DNA of 64,000 bases from Oscillospiraceae bacterium (lineage in GTDB: Bacteria > Bacillota > Clostridia > Oscillospirales > Ruminococcaceae). Numbering within the stretch: position 1 is the stretch's first letter; each line of letters opens with the position of its first letter. This document shows, one piece after another, positions 15,303-23,623 of this stretch. The notes beneath the pieces are model-generated. The model ran no database searches, was not told where the DNA came from, and saw only the letters and a program-made list of their open reading frames with translations. The DNA is taken from contig JALFVE010000038.1 in NCBI GenBank assembly GCA_022787085.1, forward strand, positions 1 to 64,000, written 5' to 3'. Position numbers and translations under genes: made by a program.

Positions 15303-16520
15303 TTAAGATACAAAAGTCCCCGTGTAAAAATCCGTGTCAACATAAGTTGTTGTAGTTTCGCTCTCGGAAGATGTTTCCGAAAAAGTCTCGGATAAAGCCT
15401 CCGAAGCGCTTTCTGAAATGCTTTCGGAGGTCTCCGAGGGGATCGTCTCCGCCGTCTGCCGGATATCGCTCCCGCTTTCGGAAACAGGCGGCTCGGTAAC
15501 AGCTTGGGTCGTGACCTCCTGCCCTCCCTCGGGAATAATAACGATCGCCTGGGAATGCATCTGCTTGAAGCGAACCTCAAACTTGTCAATGTTGTAGTCA
15601 ATGATACCCTTCATAGGGTCGTTGAGCGTAACGGTGGAATTAGCGATGTTAAAGCCCGCCAGCACAAAGCAGTGCTCGTTCAGATACCAGTCGAGCTGTT
15701 CCCCCGTGGCATTGTCATACCATGTTTCGTAATATTCAGGCTCGATCATGCCGTCCGTAGCCCAGCAAAGAACGGGAGTGCCCGCAATAAGATATTCATA
15801 CAGCGTATCGGGATGGCAGCCCGAAATATTTTTCACCGTAAACCCGCCCCCATGCGATGATATGTAAGCATTAGCCGCCTTTTCGATGGCAGGGGAGAAG
15901 CAGCCGTATCCCTTGGAAAAGGGGTCGCCGATGAAATAATCGAAAAAGCTGTCCTTGTGGAGCTTGCCGTCAATAGTCTGCGGATTGCCCCAAGAGGTAG
16001 GCAGATAATTTCTTGCCATGTCGGTCTTTTCCGCATTAAAGCCGTAGTAATTCAGCAGAATAGTGAGCGCAGTGATCTCGCAGCCCACAGGCAGCTCGGG
16101 ATTCTGCAGAATATTCGCCATGTCAATGTAAACGCTGTTGCTGTCGTAATCCTTCCGCTGCCTGCTGGTAATGACAGTCCTTGAGGTGGTAACGGAGGTG
16201 TCAGAAGAAACCTCAGTCTCATTCTCGGTGTCCTGAGACAGCACAGGCTCCTCTGTCACAGCATCGGGAGCGGCAGTAACTGTCTCCTCGGTAATATCGG
16301 GGGCAAATTCCTGCTCAATATCGTGTCCGTAGCTTCGTGAAACGGTCTCCTCAGGGATAAAATCGGTGTCGGAGGCATCGGCGGGCATGGTGTTGTCGGC
16401 ACTGAGAAAGGGGACATCGTCCTCCTTGTTCACCAGCAGATAGCCGCTCACAGCGATAACAGCGGCAAAAAAGACCGTAATGCCGATCCTTGCAAAGTTG
16501 TTTGATGATTTCTTTTTCAT
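15303..16520 (-). CDS. Membrane-anchored C39-like cysteine peptidase
   Basis: A 405-residue protein with an N-terminal membrane anchor (residues about 11-28), a long low-complexity Ser/Thr/Glu-rich linker to about residue 130, a papain-like C39_2 domain (about 130-335), and a second Ser/Thr/Glu-rich tail of about 70 residues. The catalytic Cys is in LPVGCEITALTILLNYYG, the His in LNEHCFVLAGF, and the Asp/Asn in VTLNDPMKG. Both disordered arms suggest a wall-spanning stalk and a surface tail. It is the first gene of a minus-strand group with the acetyltransferase and reductase. Target unknown; it lacks the ABC exporter fused to bacteriocin-processing C39 domains. Confidence 0.87.
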   Translation of the reverse strand: MKKKSSNNFARIGITVFFAAVIAVSGYLLVNKEDDVPFLSADNTMPADASDTDFIPEETVSRSYGHDIEQEFAPDITEETVTAAPDAVTEEPVLSQDTENETEVSSDTSVTTSRTVITSRQRKDYDSNSVYIDMANILQNPELPVGCEITALTILLNYYGFNAEKTDMARNYLPTSWGNPQTIDGKLHKDSFFDYFIGDPFSKGYGCFSPAIEKAANAYISSHGGGFTVKNISGCHPDTLYEYLIAGTPVLCWATDGMIEPEYYETWYDNATGEQLDWYLNEHCFVLAGFNIANSTVTLNDPMKGIIDYNIDKFEVRFKQMHSQAIVIIPEGGQEVTTQAVTEPPVSESGSDIRQTAETIPSETSESISESASEALSETFSETSSESETTTTYVDTDFYTGTFVS

Positions 16521-16660
16521 ATTCAGGCTTCTTTCCCGGGTACTTTTGTTTTATTATACCATAAATCCGAAAGTTTGTAAACAGTTTTTTTAATAGTTTT
16601 CATAAAGCGTGAAAAACTCAATATTTTAATACAATCAGCCAATGGAATAAAAAAATCATA

Positions 16661-16689
16661 TTGACAAAAACGGGATAAAAAGGTATAAT
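16661..16689 (+). promoter_or_regulatory. Consensus promoter of the beta-galactosidase gene
   Basis: TTGACA (16661-16666), 17 bases, TATAAT (16684-16689): both boxes perfect. It lies about 80 bases before the start codon. I see no clear palindromic operator overlapping it. Confidence 0.9.
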
Positions 16690-16769
16690 CAAAGTAATGT
16701 AATCGTTGCGCAGAAAAATACATCGGATAATAAAATATATTTGTCCATAAACAGAAAGGCGGTAAAAAA

Positions 16770-19700
16770 ATGGCAGATTCAAGATCGGCAGCGGAAAAAT
16801 TCGAAACACTTTTCTGCAATGACTGGGAATTTTCCAAAAATCCACTTGGAACGGAATATTCGGAAGCCCTCAGCTGGAAGAGCGTGGATATTCCCCACGA
16901 CTGGCTGATATACGACACCAAGAATCTTTATGAGACCTCCACAGGCTGGTACAGGAAAAGGTACACCTGCACTCCTGAGCCGGGAATGTGCACAGCGCTC
17001 AGGTTCGAGGGCGTATATATGGACAGTAAGGTCTATGTAAACGGCAAGCTTGCGGGTGAATGGAAATACGGATATTCCACCTTTGAATTTGATATAACCG
17101 AGCTTCTGAAGGATGGCGAAAATCTTATCACCGTCAGGGTGGATCATCAGAGCCCCAATTCCAGATGGTATTCGGGAGCGGGAATCTACCGCAAGGTGAT
17201 ACTGAAAAAATACCCTGAAAGCCATATCCTCAGCGATGGCATATATATTTCCGCAGACGTAAGCGGAAGCGTAACAATAACTGCCGAGAGCGCCCGTCCC
17301 AAGGGAGCGCCCGTTGCAGGGCTTGAGGTCAGGGAAACAATTTTTGACGGGGAGAAGGTTATCTGTACCTCCACACTTCCCGTAAATGCATGGGACGACT
17401 GTGCATTTCCCGAGCCTGTCCGCATAAACGGTGCAAGCCTTGCATCAAATACCGTAACAATGCATATCCCCGAGCCGATTCTCTGGGATATCGAAGCGCC
17501 TCATCTCTATACCCTCACCACCGAGCTGATTAAGGACGGCGAAGCAGTACATACCGTAAAAAATAATTTCGGACTGAGAAAGATCGAATTTACCTGCGAT
17601 AAGGGCTTTTTCCTCAATGACAGGCATGTGAAGCTCCACGGTTGCTGTGAGCATCACGATTTAGGAGCCTTAGGCGCCGCTGTAAACCGCTCCGCCATAA
17701 AGAGAAAGCTCACGAAGCTCCGTGAAATGGGAATAAATGCCATCCGCACCAGCCATAATATGCCCGCCGTTGAGCTGATGGAGCTTTGCGACGAAATGGG
17801 CTTCCTCGTGTTATCCGAGGGCTTTGATATGTGGGAAATGCAGAAAACGGACTATGACTATGCCCGCTTTTTCAAGGAATGGACTGCAAAGGACGTAGCG
17901 TCATGGGTAAGGCGTGACAGAAACCATCCCTGCCTTATAGGCTGGAGCCTTGGAAACGAGATATACGATACCCACGCAAGCGACAGGGGACAGGAGATCG
18001 CCTCAAGGCTCATGTATCTTGTCCGTCTCCACGACCCCCGCTCAAACGGATATGTGACCATCGGCTCCAATTTCATGCAGTGGGACGGGGCGCAGCGCTG
18101 TGCGGATATCGTGAAGCTGGCAGGCTATAACTATGCCGAGCGGCTCTATGACGAGCAGCATAAGGCACATCCCGACTGGATGATATACGGCTCCGAGACT
18201 TCATCGGTAGTTCAGAGCCGAGGAATATACCATTTTCCCCTCTCCGAGCAGATACTCTGCGAGGACGACGAGCAGTGCTCTGCTCTGGGAAATTCCGCTC
18301 CGGGCTGGGCTGCAAAAAATGTTGAAGCCTGCATAATCCCCGACAGAGACGCAGAATACTGCGCTGGACAGTTCATCTGGACAGGCTTTGACTATATAGG
18401 TGAGCCTACCCCCTACAGCACAAAGAACAGCTATTTCGGACAGTATGACACCGCAGGCTATGCCAAGGACAGCGCATATATTTTCCGTTCAGCATGGACA
18501 GATTATAAAAAATCCCCCTTTGTGCATATCTTCCCCTACTGGGATTTTGGCGAGGAACAGCTTATAGATGTGAGAGTGGCAACCAACGCCCCCCGTGCAG
18601 CCCTTTTCCTGAACGGCGAAAAGATCGGCGAAAAGGAGATAGATCATCTCCATGGAAAGGAGCTTACCCTTGATGTAAATATCCCCTATAAAAAAGGCGA
18701 GCTGCTTGCCATTGCATACGATGAAAATGGAAATGAGATCGCAAGAGATGTGCAGCGTTCCTTCGGAGATGTGGCAGAGCTTCGGCTCACAGCTGACAGC
18801 GATACAGTAAATGCAGACGGCGAATCCCTTATTTTCCTTGATATCACCGCTCATGACAGCGAGGGGAATTTCGTTGCAAATGCCAATAACCGAGTGTTTG
18901 TCACCGTCGAGGGAGCTGGCCGACTCGTAGGACTTGACAACGGCGATTCCACCGATTACGAGCAGTATAAGGGAACCTCCCGCCGCCTGTTCTCGGGCAG
19001 ACTTCTTGCAATGATCGCCGCAAATACGGGATCGGGAGAAATAAATGTAACCGTAACATCCCCCTCCCTTCCCGAAAGCCGCATTTCTCTCAGAGCAGAG
19101 GAGTGCGCCGCAAAGCAGGGCGTTTCTTCTCTCGAGATGAATACCCCCCGTGAATTTGACTGCACCGCAGGTGAGAAGGATATTCCCATCAGAAGGATTG
19201 AGCTATTAAGCGACAGCCGCACCTTCACCCCCGACAGACAGGAAATAACCTTCAAAACAGCAGTATATCCTTCCAATGCCTCGTATGCGGACGAGATCGA
19301 GTACCGTGTGACCACCGCCATCGGAATCCCCTCAAATATGGCAGAGATCGTATCCTCGGAGAATGGCACAGTCACCGTAAAATGCCATGGAGACGGAGAA
19401 TTTTATCTCAGAGCGCTCTGCAAGAACGGAACGGAAAAATATCATATCATCACTCCTCTGAGGCTCACAGGCGAGGGACTGGGCGCAGCCTCCTTCGATC
19501 CCTATGAGTATGTGACCGCAGGACTTTACTCCGTATCGGGCGGAACCGTAGCCAACGGAATAGAGAGGGGAGCGGCATTTGTCTCGGAAAACAGCTGGTT
19601 CGGCTTTGAGAATGTAGATTTCGGAGCAATAGGCAGCGACGAGATTACAATCTCCTTCTTTGCAAACTGCACAACTCCCGTAAATATTCGCTTCTATGAC

Positions 19701-20243
19701 GGCAGCCCCGACGAGGGCGGCGAAATGATCGGAGAATTTTCCTATTGGAAGCAGCCAATCTGGCTCACCTATCAGAATGAGACCTTCAAGCTTACAAAGA
19801 ATCTCCGCGGCGTCCATACAATCGTAATGCAGTCGGAGTACAGATATGACGTGGGCGGCTTCGTGTTCACAAAGCCCGAAAAGGAATTTGCTGAAATAAA
19901 TGCTGTATGGAACGACGAGATCTACGGCGATAAATTCACCGTTGAGGAAAACGCTGTAACAGGCATCGGCAATAACGTAATGCTGAATTTCGGCGAGTTT
20001 GACTTTACTGATAAAGCCCCCGCAAGAGTGGTCATCACAGGAAGGTCAGCGCTTCCCCAAAACAGTATCCATGTGATCTTTACAGGAGATACGGAGAAAC
20101 GAGTTCTTGCGGAATTTACAGCCTCTCCCGACTATGCGCCCCAGAGCTTTGAGCTTTCGGGAATAAGCGGAAAATGCAAGGTATCCTTCGCATTCCTGCC
20201 GGGCAGTGATTTTGATTTCAGGTCATTCAGATTCGAGGCGTGA
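16770..20243 (+). CDS. Glycoside hydrolase family 2 (beta-galactosidase-like), cytoplasmic, with C-terminal binding domains
   Basis: A 1157-residue glycosidase. Order: GH2 sugar-binding jelly roll (about 10-185), immunoglobulin-like domain (about 190-290), TIM barrel (about 295-600), DUF4982-like and further beta-sandwich domains (about 600-810), another beta-sandwich, and two C-terminal carbohydrate-binding-like domains (about 905-1025 and 1030-1157). The acid/base Glu397 is in WSLGNE and the nucleophile Glu476 in YGSETSS. There is no signal peptide, so it should act on sugars after import. Exact specificity (galactosidase, glucuronidase or other) is not certain. A GAAAGGCGG site precedes the ATG. 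A 37-codon gene follows after one base. Confidence 0.9.
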   Translation: MADSRSAAEKFETLFCNDWEFSKNPLGTEYSEALSWKSVDIPHDWLIYDTKNLYETSTGWYRKRYTCTPEPGMCTALRFEGVYMDSKVYVNGKLAGEWKYGYSTFEFDITELLKDGENLITVRVDHQSPNSRWYSGAGIYRKVILKKYPESHILSDGIYISADVSGSVTITAESARPKGAPVAGLEVRETIFDGEKVICTSTLPVNAWDDCAFPEPVRINGASLASNTVTMHIPEPILWDIEAPHLYTLTTELIKDGEAVHTVKNNFGLRKIEFTCDKGFFLNDRHVKLHGCCEHHDLGALGAAVNRSAIKRKLTKLREMGINAIRTSHNMPAVELMELCDEMGFLVLSEGFDMWEMQKTDYDYARFFKEWTAKDVASWVRRDRNHPCLIGWSLGNEIYDTHASDRGQEIASRLMYLVRLHDPRSNGYVTIGSNFMQWDGAQRCADIVKLAGYNYAERLYDEQHKAHPDWMIYGSETSSVVQSRGIYHFPLSEQILCEDDEQCSALGNSAPGWAAKNVEACIIPDRDAEYCAGQFIWTGFDYIGEPTPYSTKNSYFGQYDTAGYAKDSAYIFRSAWTDYKKSPFVHIFPYWDFGEEQLIDVRVATNAPRAALFLNGEKIGEKEIDHLHGKELTLDVNIPYKKGELLAIAYDENGNEIARDVQRSFGDVAELRLTADSDTVNADGESLIFLDITAHDSEGNFVANANNRVFVTVEGAGRLVGLDNGDSTDYEQYKGTSRRLFSGRLLAMIAANTGSGEINVTVTSPSLPESRISLRAEECAAKQGVSSLEMNTPREFDCTAGEKDIPIRRIELLSDSRTFTPDRQEITFKTAVYPSNASYADEIEYRVTTAIGIPSNMAEIVSSENGTVTVKCHGDGEFYLRALCKNGTEKYHIITPLRLTGEGLGAASFDPYEYVTAGLYSVSGGTVANGIERGAAFVSENSWFGFENVDFGAIGSDEITISFFANCTTPVNIRFYDGSPDEGGEMIGEFSYWKQPIWLTYQNETFKLTKNLRGVHTIVMQSEYRYDVGGFVFTKPEKEFAEINAVWNDEIYGDKFTVEENAVTGIGNNVMLNFGEFDFTDKAPARVVITGRSALPQNSIHVIFTGDTEKRVLAEFTASPDYAPQSFELSGISGKCKVSFAFLPGSDFDFRSFRFEA

Positions 20244-20244
20244 T

Positions 20245-20358
20245 ATGGAGCTTCTGACCGAAGAAATGCTTCCCTTTATACCCGTCGTCATGTGTATCAT
20301 AGTGCTGCTCATCGGCGGCGGGATATACCTGCTTGTCAGGTGGATAAAGAAGAAATAA
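20245..20358 (+). CDS. Small single-pass membrane protein, 37 aa
   Basis: A 37-codon reading frame beginning one base after the stop codon of the beta-galactosidase gene, with a GAGG site inside the end of that gene six bases ahead of the ATG, so translation is probably coupled. The product has a short acidic N terminus, one strongly hydrophobic segment of about 20 residues (FIPVVMCIIVLLIGGGIYLL), and a basic end RWIKKK, which predicts an N-out, C-in single-pass protein. It is followed by a terminator. Function unknown; a regulator of a transporter is one possibility. Confidence 0.65.
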   Translation: MELLTEEMLPFIPVVMCIIVLLIGGGIYLLVRWIKKK

Positions 20359-20369
20359 AAAAATTTGAA

Positions 20370-20407
20370 CGGGCTGATGCACCGAAAAGGTACATCAGCC
20401 CGTTCTG
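20370..20407. terminator. Bidirectional terminator between convergent genes
   Basis: CGGGCTGATG pairs with CATCAGCCCG around a short loop. On the minus strand it is followed by TTCAAATTTTTTT, serving the EAL gene; on the plus strand the T-rich tail is weaker (TTCTGTATAATT). Confidence 0.8.
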
Positions 20408-20438
20408 TATAATTGGAAAAAATTTAAAGAAGCAAAAA

Positions 20439-22091
20439 TCAACAGCCTATGCCGCTTTTGAGCATCTCCTCAAATTCAGCCTTGCAGACGGGTCTTGAGT
20501 AATAATACCCCTGGAGGAAATCGGGACCCATGCCACGGATGATATCATCCACTGCCTTATTCTCAACGCCCTCGACCACGACCTTGTTGTCAAGCTTCCT
20601 GCACAGGAAAAGCAGGGAATCAATGATAGCAAGATCTGCCTTGTGATGCTGACCGTTGGCAAGCTCTCTCACAAAGGAATGTTCGATCTTGATCTCATCG
20701 GCGGGGAGCTTTTTGAGAAGCTCCATGGAAGCATAGCCCGTGCCGAAATCGTCCAGAGCGATGTGGAAGCCCAGAGAACGTATCTCCTCGAATATCTTAG
20801 CTAAATTTTCGGGAGATTCCACATTGCAGCTCTCGGTAAGCTCCAGCACAAGATTATCGGGAGAAACGCCAAATTCCTTAACAGCAGCCTGAAGCTCCTT
20901 CACATAATCCGTCTCAAGGAACTGCCGATAGGAAACGTTGAAATTGATACGAAGCTGACCGAATTTCTCCTGCCATTCCTTCTGCTGCTTAACAGCCTGC
21001 CGCATTACCCATTTTCCTACAGGATTAATGTCTCCGCTCTCCTCCAGAATGGGGATAAATTCCATAGGATAGGAATTTTTTATATGCTCTCCCTTCCATC
21101 TGAGCAGAGCTTCGCAGCCGAGGATCTTAGCGCCTTTTGCATCCACAAGAGGCTGGAAAAAAAGCTCGAAGCCCTTGAAGCCGTTTGCAATGCTTTCCCT
21201 GAGGTCCTCCTTGAGGGTCCTTTCCCTGAGCTGCTTTTCCTCAATATCCTTTGAATAGAAGCCGATATCGCCCTTATTTGTCCTTTTTACATAGGACAAA
21301 GTAAGCTCCAGCCCGGAAACAATTTCGTCCTTTTCGCAGCAGGCTTCCGAAAATTCCACAGCGCCTGCGGAAATGGAGATATCAATTCTTTTGCCGTCCT
21401 TTGTTTCGATGAAGCCTGTCTCACTTCTGACCTGTCTGAAGATCGAAGCGGCAGATTCCCTGTCTGCGCCGGGGAGTAGAAGAATAAATTCATCTCCGTT
21501 GAAGCGATATGCCCTCTGATGACCCGTGCAGATGGACTGAAGCTTTTTTGCAATGGCAGTGAGCAGCTCGTCGCCGTAATAATATCCGTAAGTGTTGATA
21601 ATGCTTCTGAAGCCGTCAACGCCCAGCAGCAGAACAATGCCGCTGTCCGAGGAAAAATCATACTCATAAAATTCGTATTTAGTGAGAATCCCCGTAAGGG
21701 TGTCATATTTATTCTGCCTGTCAAGCCTTGTCATAATACCCGCAAAGGTGGCAAGCTCGCCGTTCTCGTCTTTGAGCATAGAGCCCTTACATTCAAGCCA
21801 GACGTATTTGCCGAATCTGTTCACAGCACGGTACTGACAGCTGTGATGCTTCTTTTTGCCCGAAAAAACAGCGCCGATATCGTTAAAATAAACGTCCTTG
21901 TCTTCGGGGTGGATCTTCTCTCCCCAAAGCTCACCTGCATTATTTATGTATTCGCCGGGCAGATCAAAGAAGCTCACTGCATTGGGCGACCAGCGGGAAA
22001 GATCCTTCTTAACGTCGCATACATAAATATAAACATTATCCGAAGCATTGGCAAATGCTTCAAACAAGGGATTATTTAAAACATCTTCCAT
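20439..22091 (-). CDS. PAS-GGDEF-EAL protein, probable cyclic di-GMP phosphodiesterase
   Basis: A 550-residue cytoplasmic protein. A PAS domain (about 10-125) is followed by GGDEF (about 130-285) and EAL (about 300-545). The GGDEF signature is degenerate, RFNGDEF, with Asn replacing the first Gly, so cyclase activity is doubtful and the domain may only bind GTP. The EAL domain looks intact: CEALLRW, NFNVSYRQF, LELTES, ALDDFGTGYAS and VVVEGVE are all present. I infer that it degrades cyclic di-GMP, opposing the membrane cyclase at 6312. It is monocistronic, with a terminator shared with the plus-strand gene. Confidence 0.9.
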   Translation of the reverse strand: MEDVLNNPLFEAFANASDNVYIYVCDVKKDLSRWSPNAVSFFDLPGEYINNAGELWGEKIHPEDKDVYFNDIGAVFSGKKKHHSCQYRAVNRFGKYVWLECKGSMLKDENGELATFAGIMTRLDRQNKYDTLTGILTKYEFYEYDFSSDSGIVLLLGVDGFRSIINTYGYYYGDELLTAIAKKLQSICTGHQRAYRFNGDEFILLLPGADRESAASIFRQVRSETGFIETKDGKRIDISISAGAVEFSEACCEKDEIVSGLELTLSYVKRTNKGDIGFYSKDIEEKQLRERTLKEDLRESIANGFKGFELFFQPLVDAKGAKILGCEALLRWKGEHIKNSYPMEFIPILEESGDINPVGKWVMRQAVKQQKEWQEKFGQLRINFNVSYRQFLETDYVKELQAAVKEFGVSPDNLVLELTESCNVESPENLAKIFEEIRSLGFHIALDDFGTGYASMELLKKLPADEIKIEHSFVRELANGQHHKADLAIIDSLLFLCRKLDNKVVVEGVENKAVDDIIRGMGPDFLQGYYYSRPVCKAEFEEMLKSGIGC

Positions 22092-22224
22092 ATTACTTCT
22101 CCTTTATCAAAGAATTTTTAACAAAGCATTATTACTTTAATTATATTATAACACAATAAACAGAAATGTCAATGATTTTTTTAAAAAAATATGCGAAACT
22201 TATAAAAAAGATGAATTTTAGCTT

Positions 22225-22257
22225 AAAAAATTAGCCGCACCCCCAAAGAAGTGCGGC
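22225..22257 (-). terminator. Intrinsic terminator at the left side of the integrative element
   Basis: GCCGCAC/GTGCGGC stem followed on the minus strand by TAATTTTTT. It ends the minus-strand genes of the element (85-aa gene and beyond) before the host EAL gene. Confidence 0.85.
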
Positions 22258-22271
22258 AATAATATTAAAAA

Positions 22272-22529
22272 TCAGTATTTTCCGAGCTCAAGCTCTCCTG
22301 CCATTTGTGCAAACTTTTCGGCATCCGCCTGATATGCTTGCAGTTCAGCAGCCGATTTAAAGCCTTCATAGTAGTTATACTTTGTAAGATCTTGATTAAT
22401 ATCGGTGTCTTGACCTAGACGTTCCTGCAAGGCTTCTTTTGCCACTTTGATAAAGTTACCACAATGCTTACCGCCCTTCCCCTCAACGTTACTTAATTTG
22501 AGGGAAGGCATTCCAATAGTGTGTCCCAT
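22272..22529 (-). CDS. Hypothetical protein of integrative element, 85 aa
   Basis: A short soluble protein with a GAGGTG ribosome site just before the ATG. The middle contains NQDLTKYNYYEGFKSAAELQ, which resembles the region just after the N terminus of some plasmid-mobilisation proteins, but I cannot assign it with confidence. If so, it would be a truncated piece of a longer relaxase-type protein, as it ends after only 85 residues. It is last in the minus-strand gene series of the element, followed by a terminator. Confidence 0.55.
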   Translation of the reverse strand: MGHTIGMPSLKLSNVEGKGGKHCGNFIKVAKEALQERLGQDTDINQDLTKYNYYEGFKSAAELQAYQADAEKFAQMAGELELGKY

Positions 22530-22790
22530 AGTTGCACCTCTTTCTCTAAAACGGAGAGTGTTACTTTTGCTATTAATGCGAATATCTCAGACGGAGGGGG
22601 CAAAAGTATGTGACCTCGGACTTATTACACATACGCTCCATAAATCCCCGTTACGCATTTGCTCCACTGAGGTCGTCTGCCGACAGCTTCAAGAGCCTGT
22701 TCCTGCTCTCGAAACTCTGACCCGCAGACGTTCCCTCTGCACTCCCTTCAAATAGCGATTTCGATATTTATTGACAATAAAAATATCGTT
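22530..22790. other. Stretch without a clear gene; possible decayed coding sequence
   Basis: About 260 bases between two minus-strand genes. On the minus strand one frame runs open from about 22750 to 22623 with Glu/Gln/Arg-rich sequence (for example SEFREQEQALEAVGRR) that looks like the coiled-coil tail of a Mob/Pre relaxase; it has no start codon with a ribosome site. An inverted repeat CGATATTT/AAATATCG flanks 22760-22785. I see no RNA gene or strong promoter. Confidence 0.35.
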
Positions 22791-23360
22791 TTAGCTTGCG
22801 AAATCTATACGGTAATATCCACCAAAATAATCTGTGCACCATTCCCGTATTTCCTCATCAAGCATATTTGCAAAATCACCATAATACTTACGTAAAATAT
22901 CCATCCATTCTTTTCTAAATTTGCAGTGATCATACATAAAATCTGCTATATTGTTATAATCGGATTCTGCATATTTGAGAAATGATTTTATGATATTTTT
23001 ATCACTACTCCATAGCCTTGAAAGCTCCCAATAACATTTGAGATTGACCTCTATGTTGCCTCGATCTATCTGTCCTAAAGGGATAACAAAAAAGTTTCTA
23101 ATTTGGTTATTATAGAAAACTCCATGTTTCTTATCATTAATCTTCAAAACACCACTACGCTCACCAAAACAATCAAGAGTAAACGTTACAGAAAGATCTT
23201 TGTCGCAGAAAAAAACAGACTCGCAATACAGCTTATTTCTCACATCGTATTTTGCTTTTTTTAGAGCAGCATCTCGATTAATACACGATATTATTTCTTC
23301 GACTGTTTCGCCAGTGTTAAGTCGATATATACAGCAATAATCAACGGGATAATCAGTCAT
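22791..23360 (-). CDS. Hypothetical cargo protein of integrative element, 189 aa
   Basis: Unrecognised soluble protein, rich in Tyr, Cys, Asp and aromatic residues. The start is the ATG at 23360, preceded by GAAGGAGAC at seven bases; upstream codons of the same frame lack a site. The C terminus has EEIREWCTDYFGGYY. Base composition is clearly more AT-rich than in the host genes. The gene begins inside the last codons of the relaxase remnant at 23353-23505, in another frame, as if it had been joined to it by deletion or insertion. Function unknown. Confidence 0.7.
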   Translation of the reverse strand: MTDYPVDYCCIYRLNTGETVEEIISCINRDAALKKAKYDVRNKLYCESVFFCDKDLSVTFTLDCFGERSGVLKINDKKHGVFYNNQIRNFFVIPLGQIDRGNIEVNLKCYWELSRLWSSDKNIIKSFLKYAESDYNNIADFMYDHCKFRKEWMDILRKYYGDFANMLDEEIREWCTDYFGGYYRIDFAS

Positions 23361-23505
23361 TTGGTAGTCTCCTTCTTCTAGTAATGTTTGCATAAGTTAT
23401 ATTTTCATGAGTTTTGCTCTTATCAACATTTTGGGTATAAACAACTCTGTTGTTACGAGCAATGCTGCTTTTTCCTTGAACATGAGATATGGTTTTTTCA
23501 CTCAT
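23353..23505 (-). pseudogene. N-terminal remnant of a Mob/Pre-type plasmid recombination protein (relaxase)
   Basis: Fifty codons with an AAGGAG site eight bases before the ATG. The start (MSEKTISHVQGKSSIARNNR, then NVDKSKTHENITY) has the layout of MobV/Pre-family relaxases of Clostridia: QGK-S-NNR, NVD, then N-I-Y. An intact family member continues for several hundred residues with the catalytic His motif; here the frame ends after a basic RRRRLPND. The remainder has been lost and the 189-aa gene begins at its end. It could still be made as a short protein, but I favour a truncated gene. Confidence 0.6.
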
Positions 23506-23529
23506 TTGATTTTACTCCTTTTATACATT

Positions 23530-23613
23530 TTGCATCCTTGCATTGTTGCATTGTTGGCACAAATGGCTATTCTACGTTGTTTGAGCCAACTCTGCAAGGA
23601 TGCAAGGATGCAA
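23530..23613. repeat. Nested inverted repeat upstream of the relaxase remnant (candidate oriT)
   Basis: Outer arms TTGCATCCTTGCA (23530-23542) and TGCAAGGATGCAA, the latter present as two overlapping copies (23593-23613); inner arms GTTGGC (23553-23558) and GCCAAC (23585-23590). It lies 25 bases before the start of the Mob/Pre remnant, the place where MobV relaxases have their transfer origin. There is no T tract after the minus-strand arm, so a plain terminator for the ATPase gene is less likely. Confidence 0.45.
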
Positions 23614-23623
23614 TTTTTATTTA

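Noticed and set aside
15303-16520. Bacteriocin-processing function of the C39-like peptidase
   Set aside because: There is no ABC exporter domain and no double-glycine leader peptide gene nearby; the long linker and membrane anchor point to a surface enzyme.
22092-22232. Left attachment site of the integrative element as a copy of the tRNA-Pro 3' end
   Set aside because: I read this stretch for the last 20 bases of the tRNA on both strands and saw no copy, so I give no left border.
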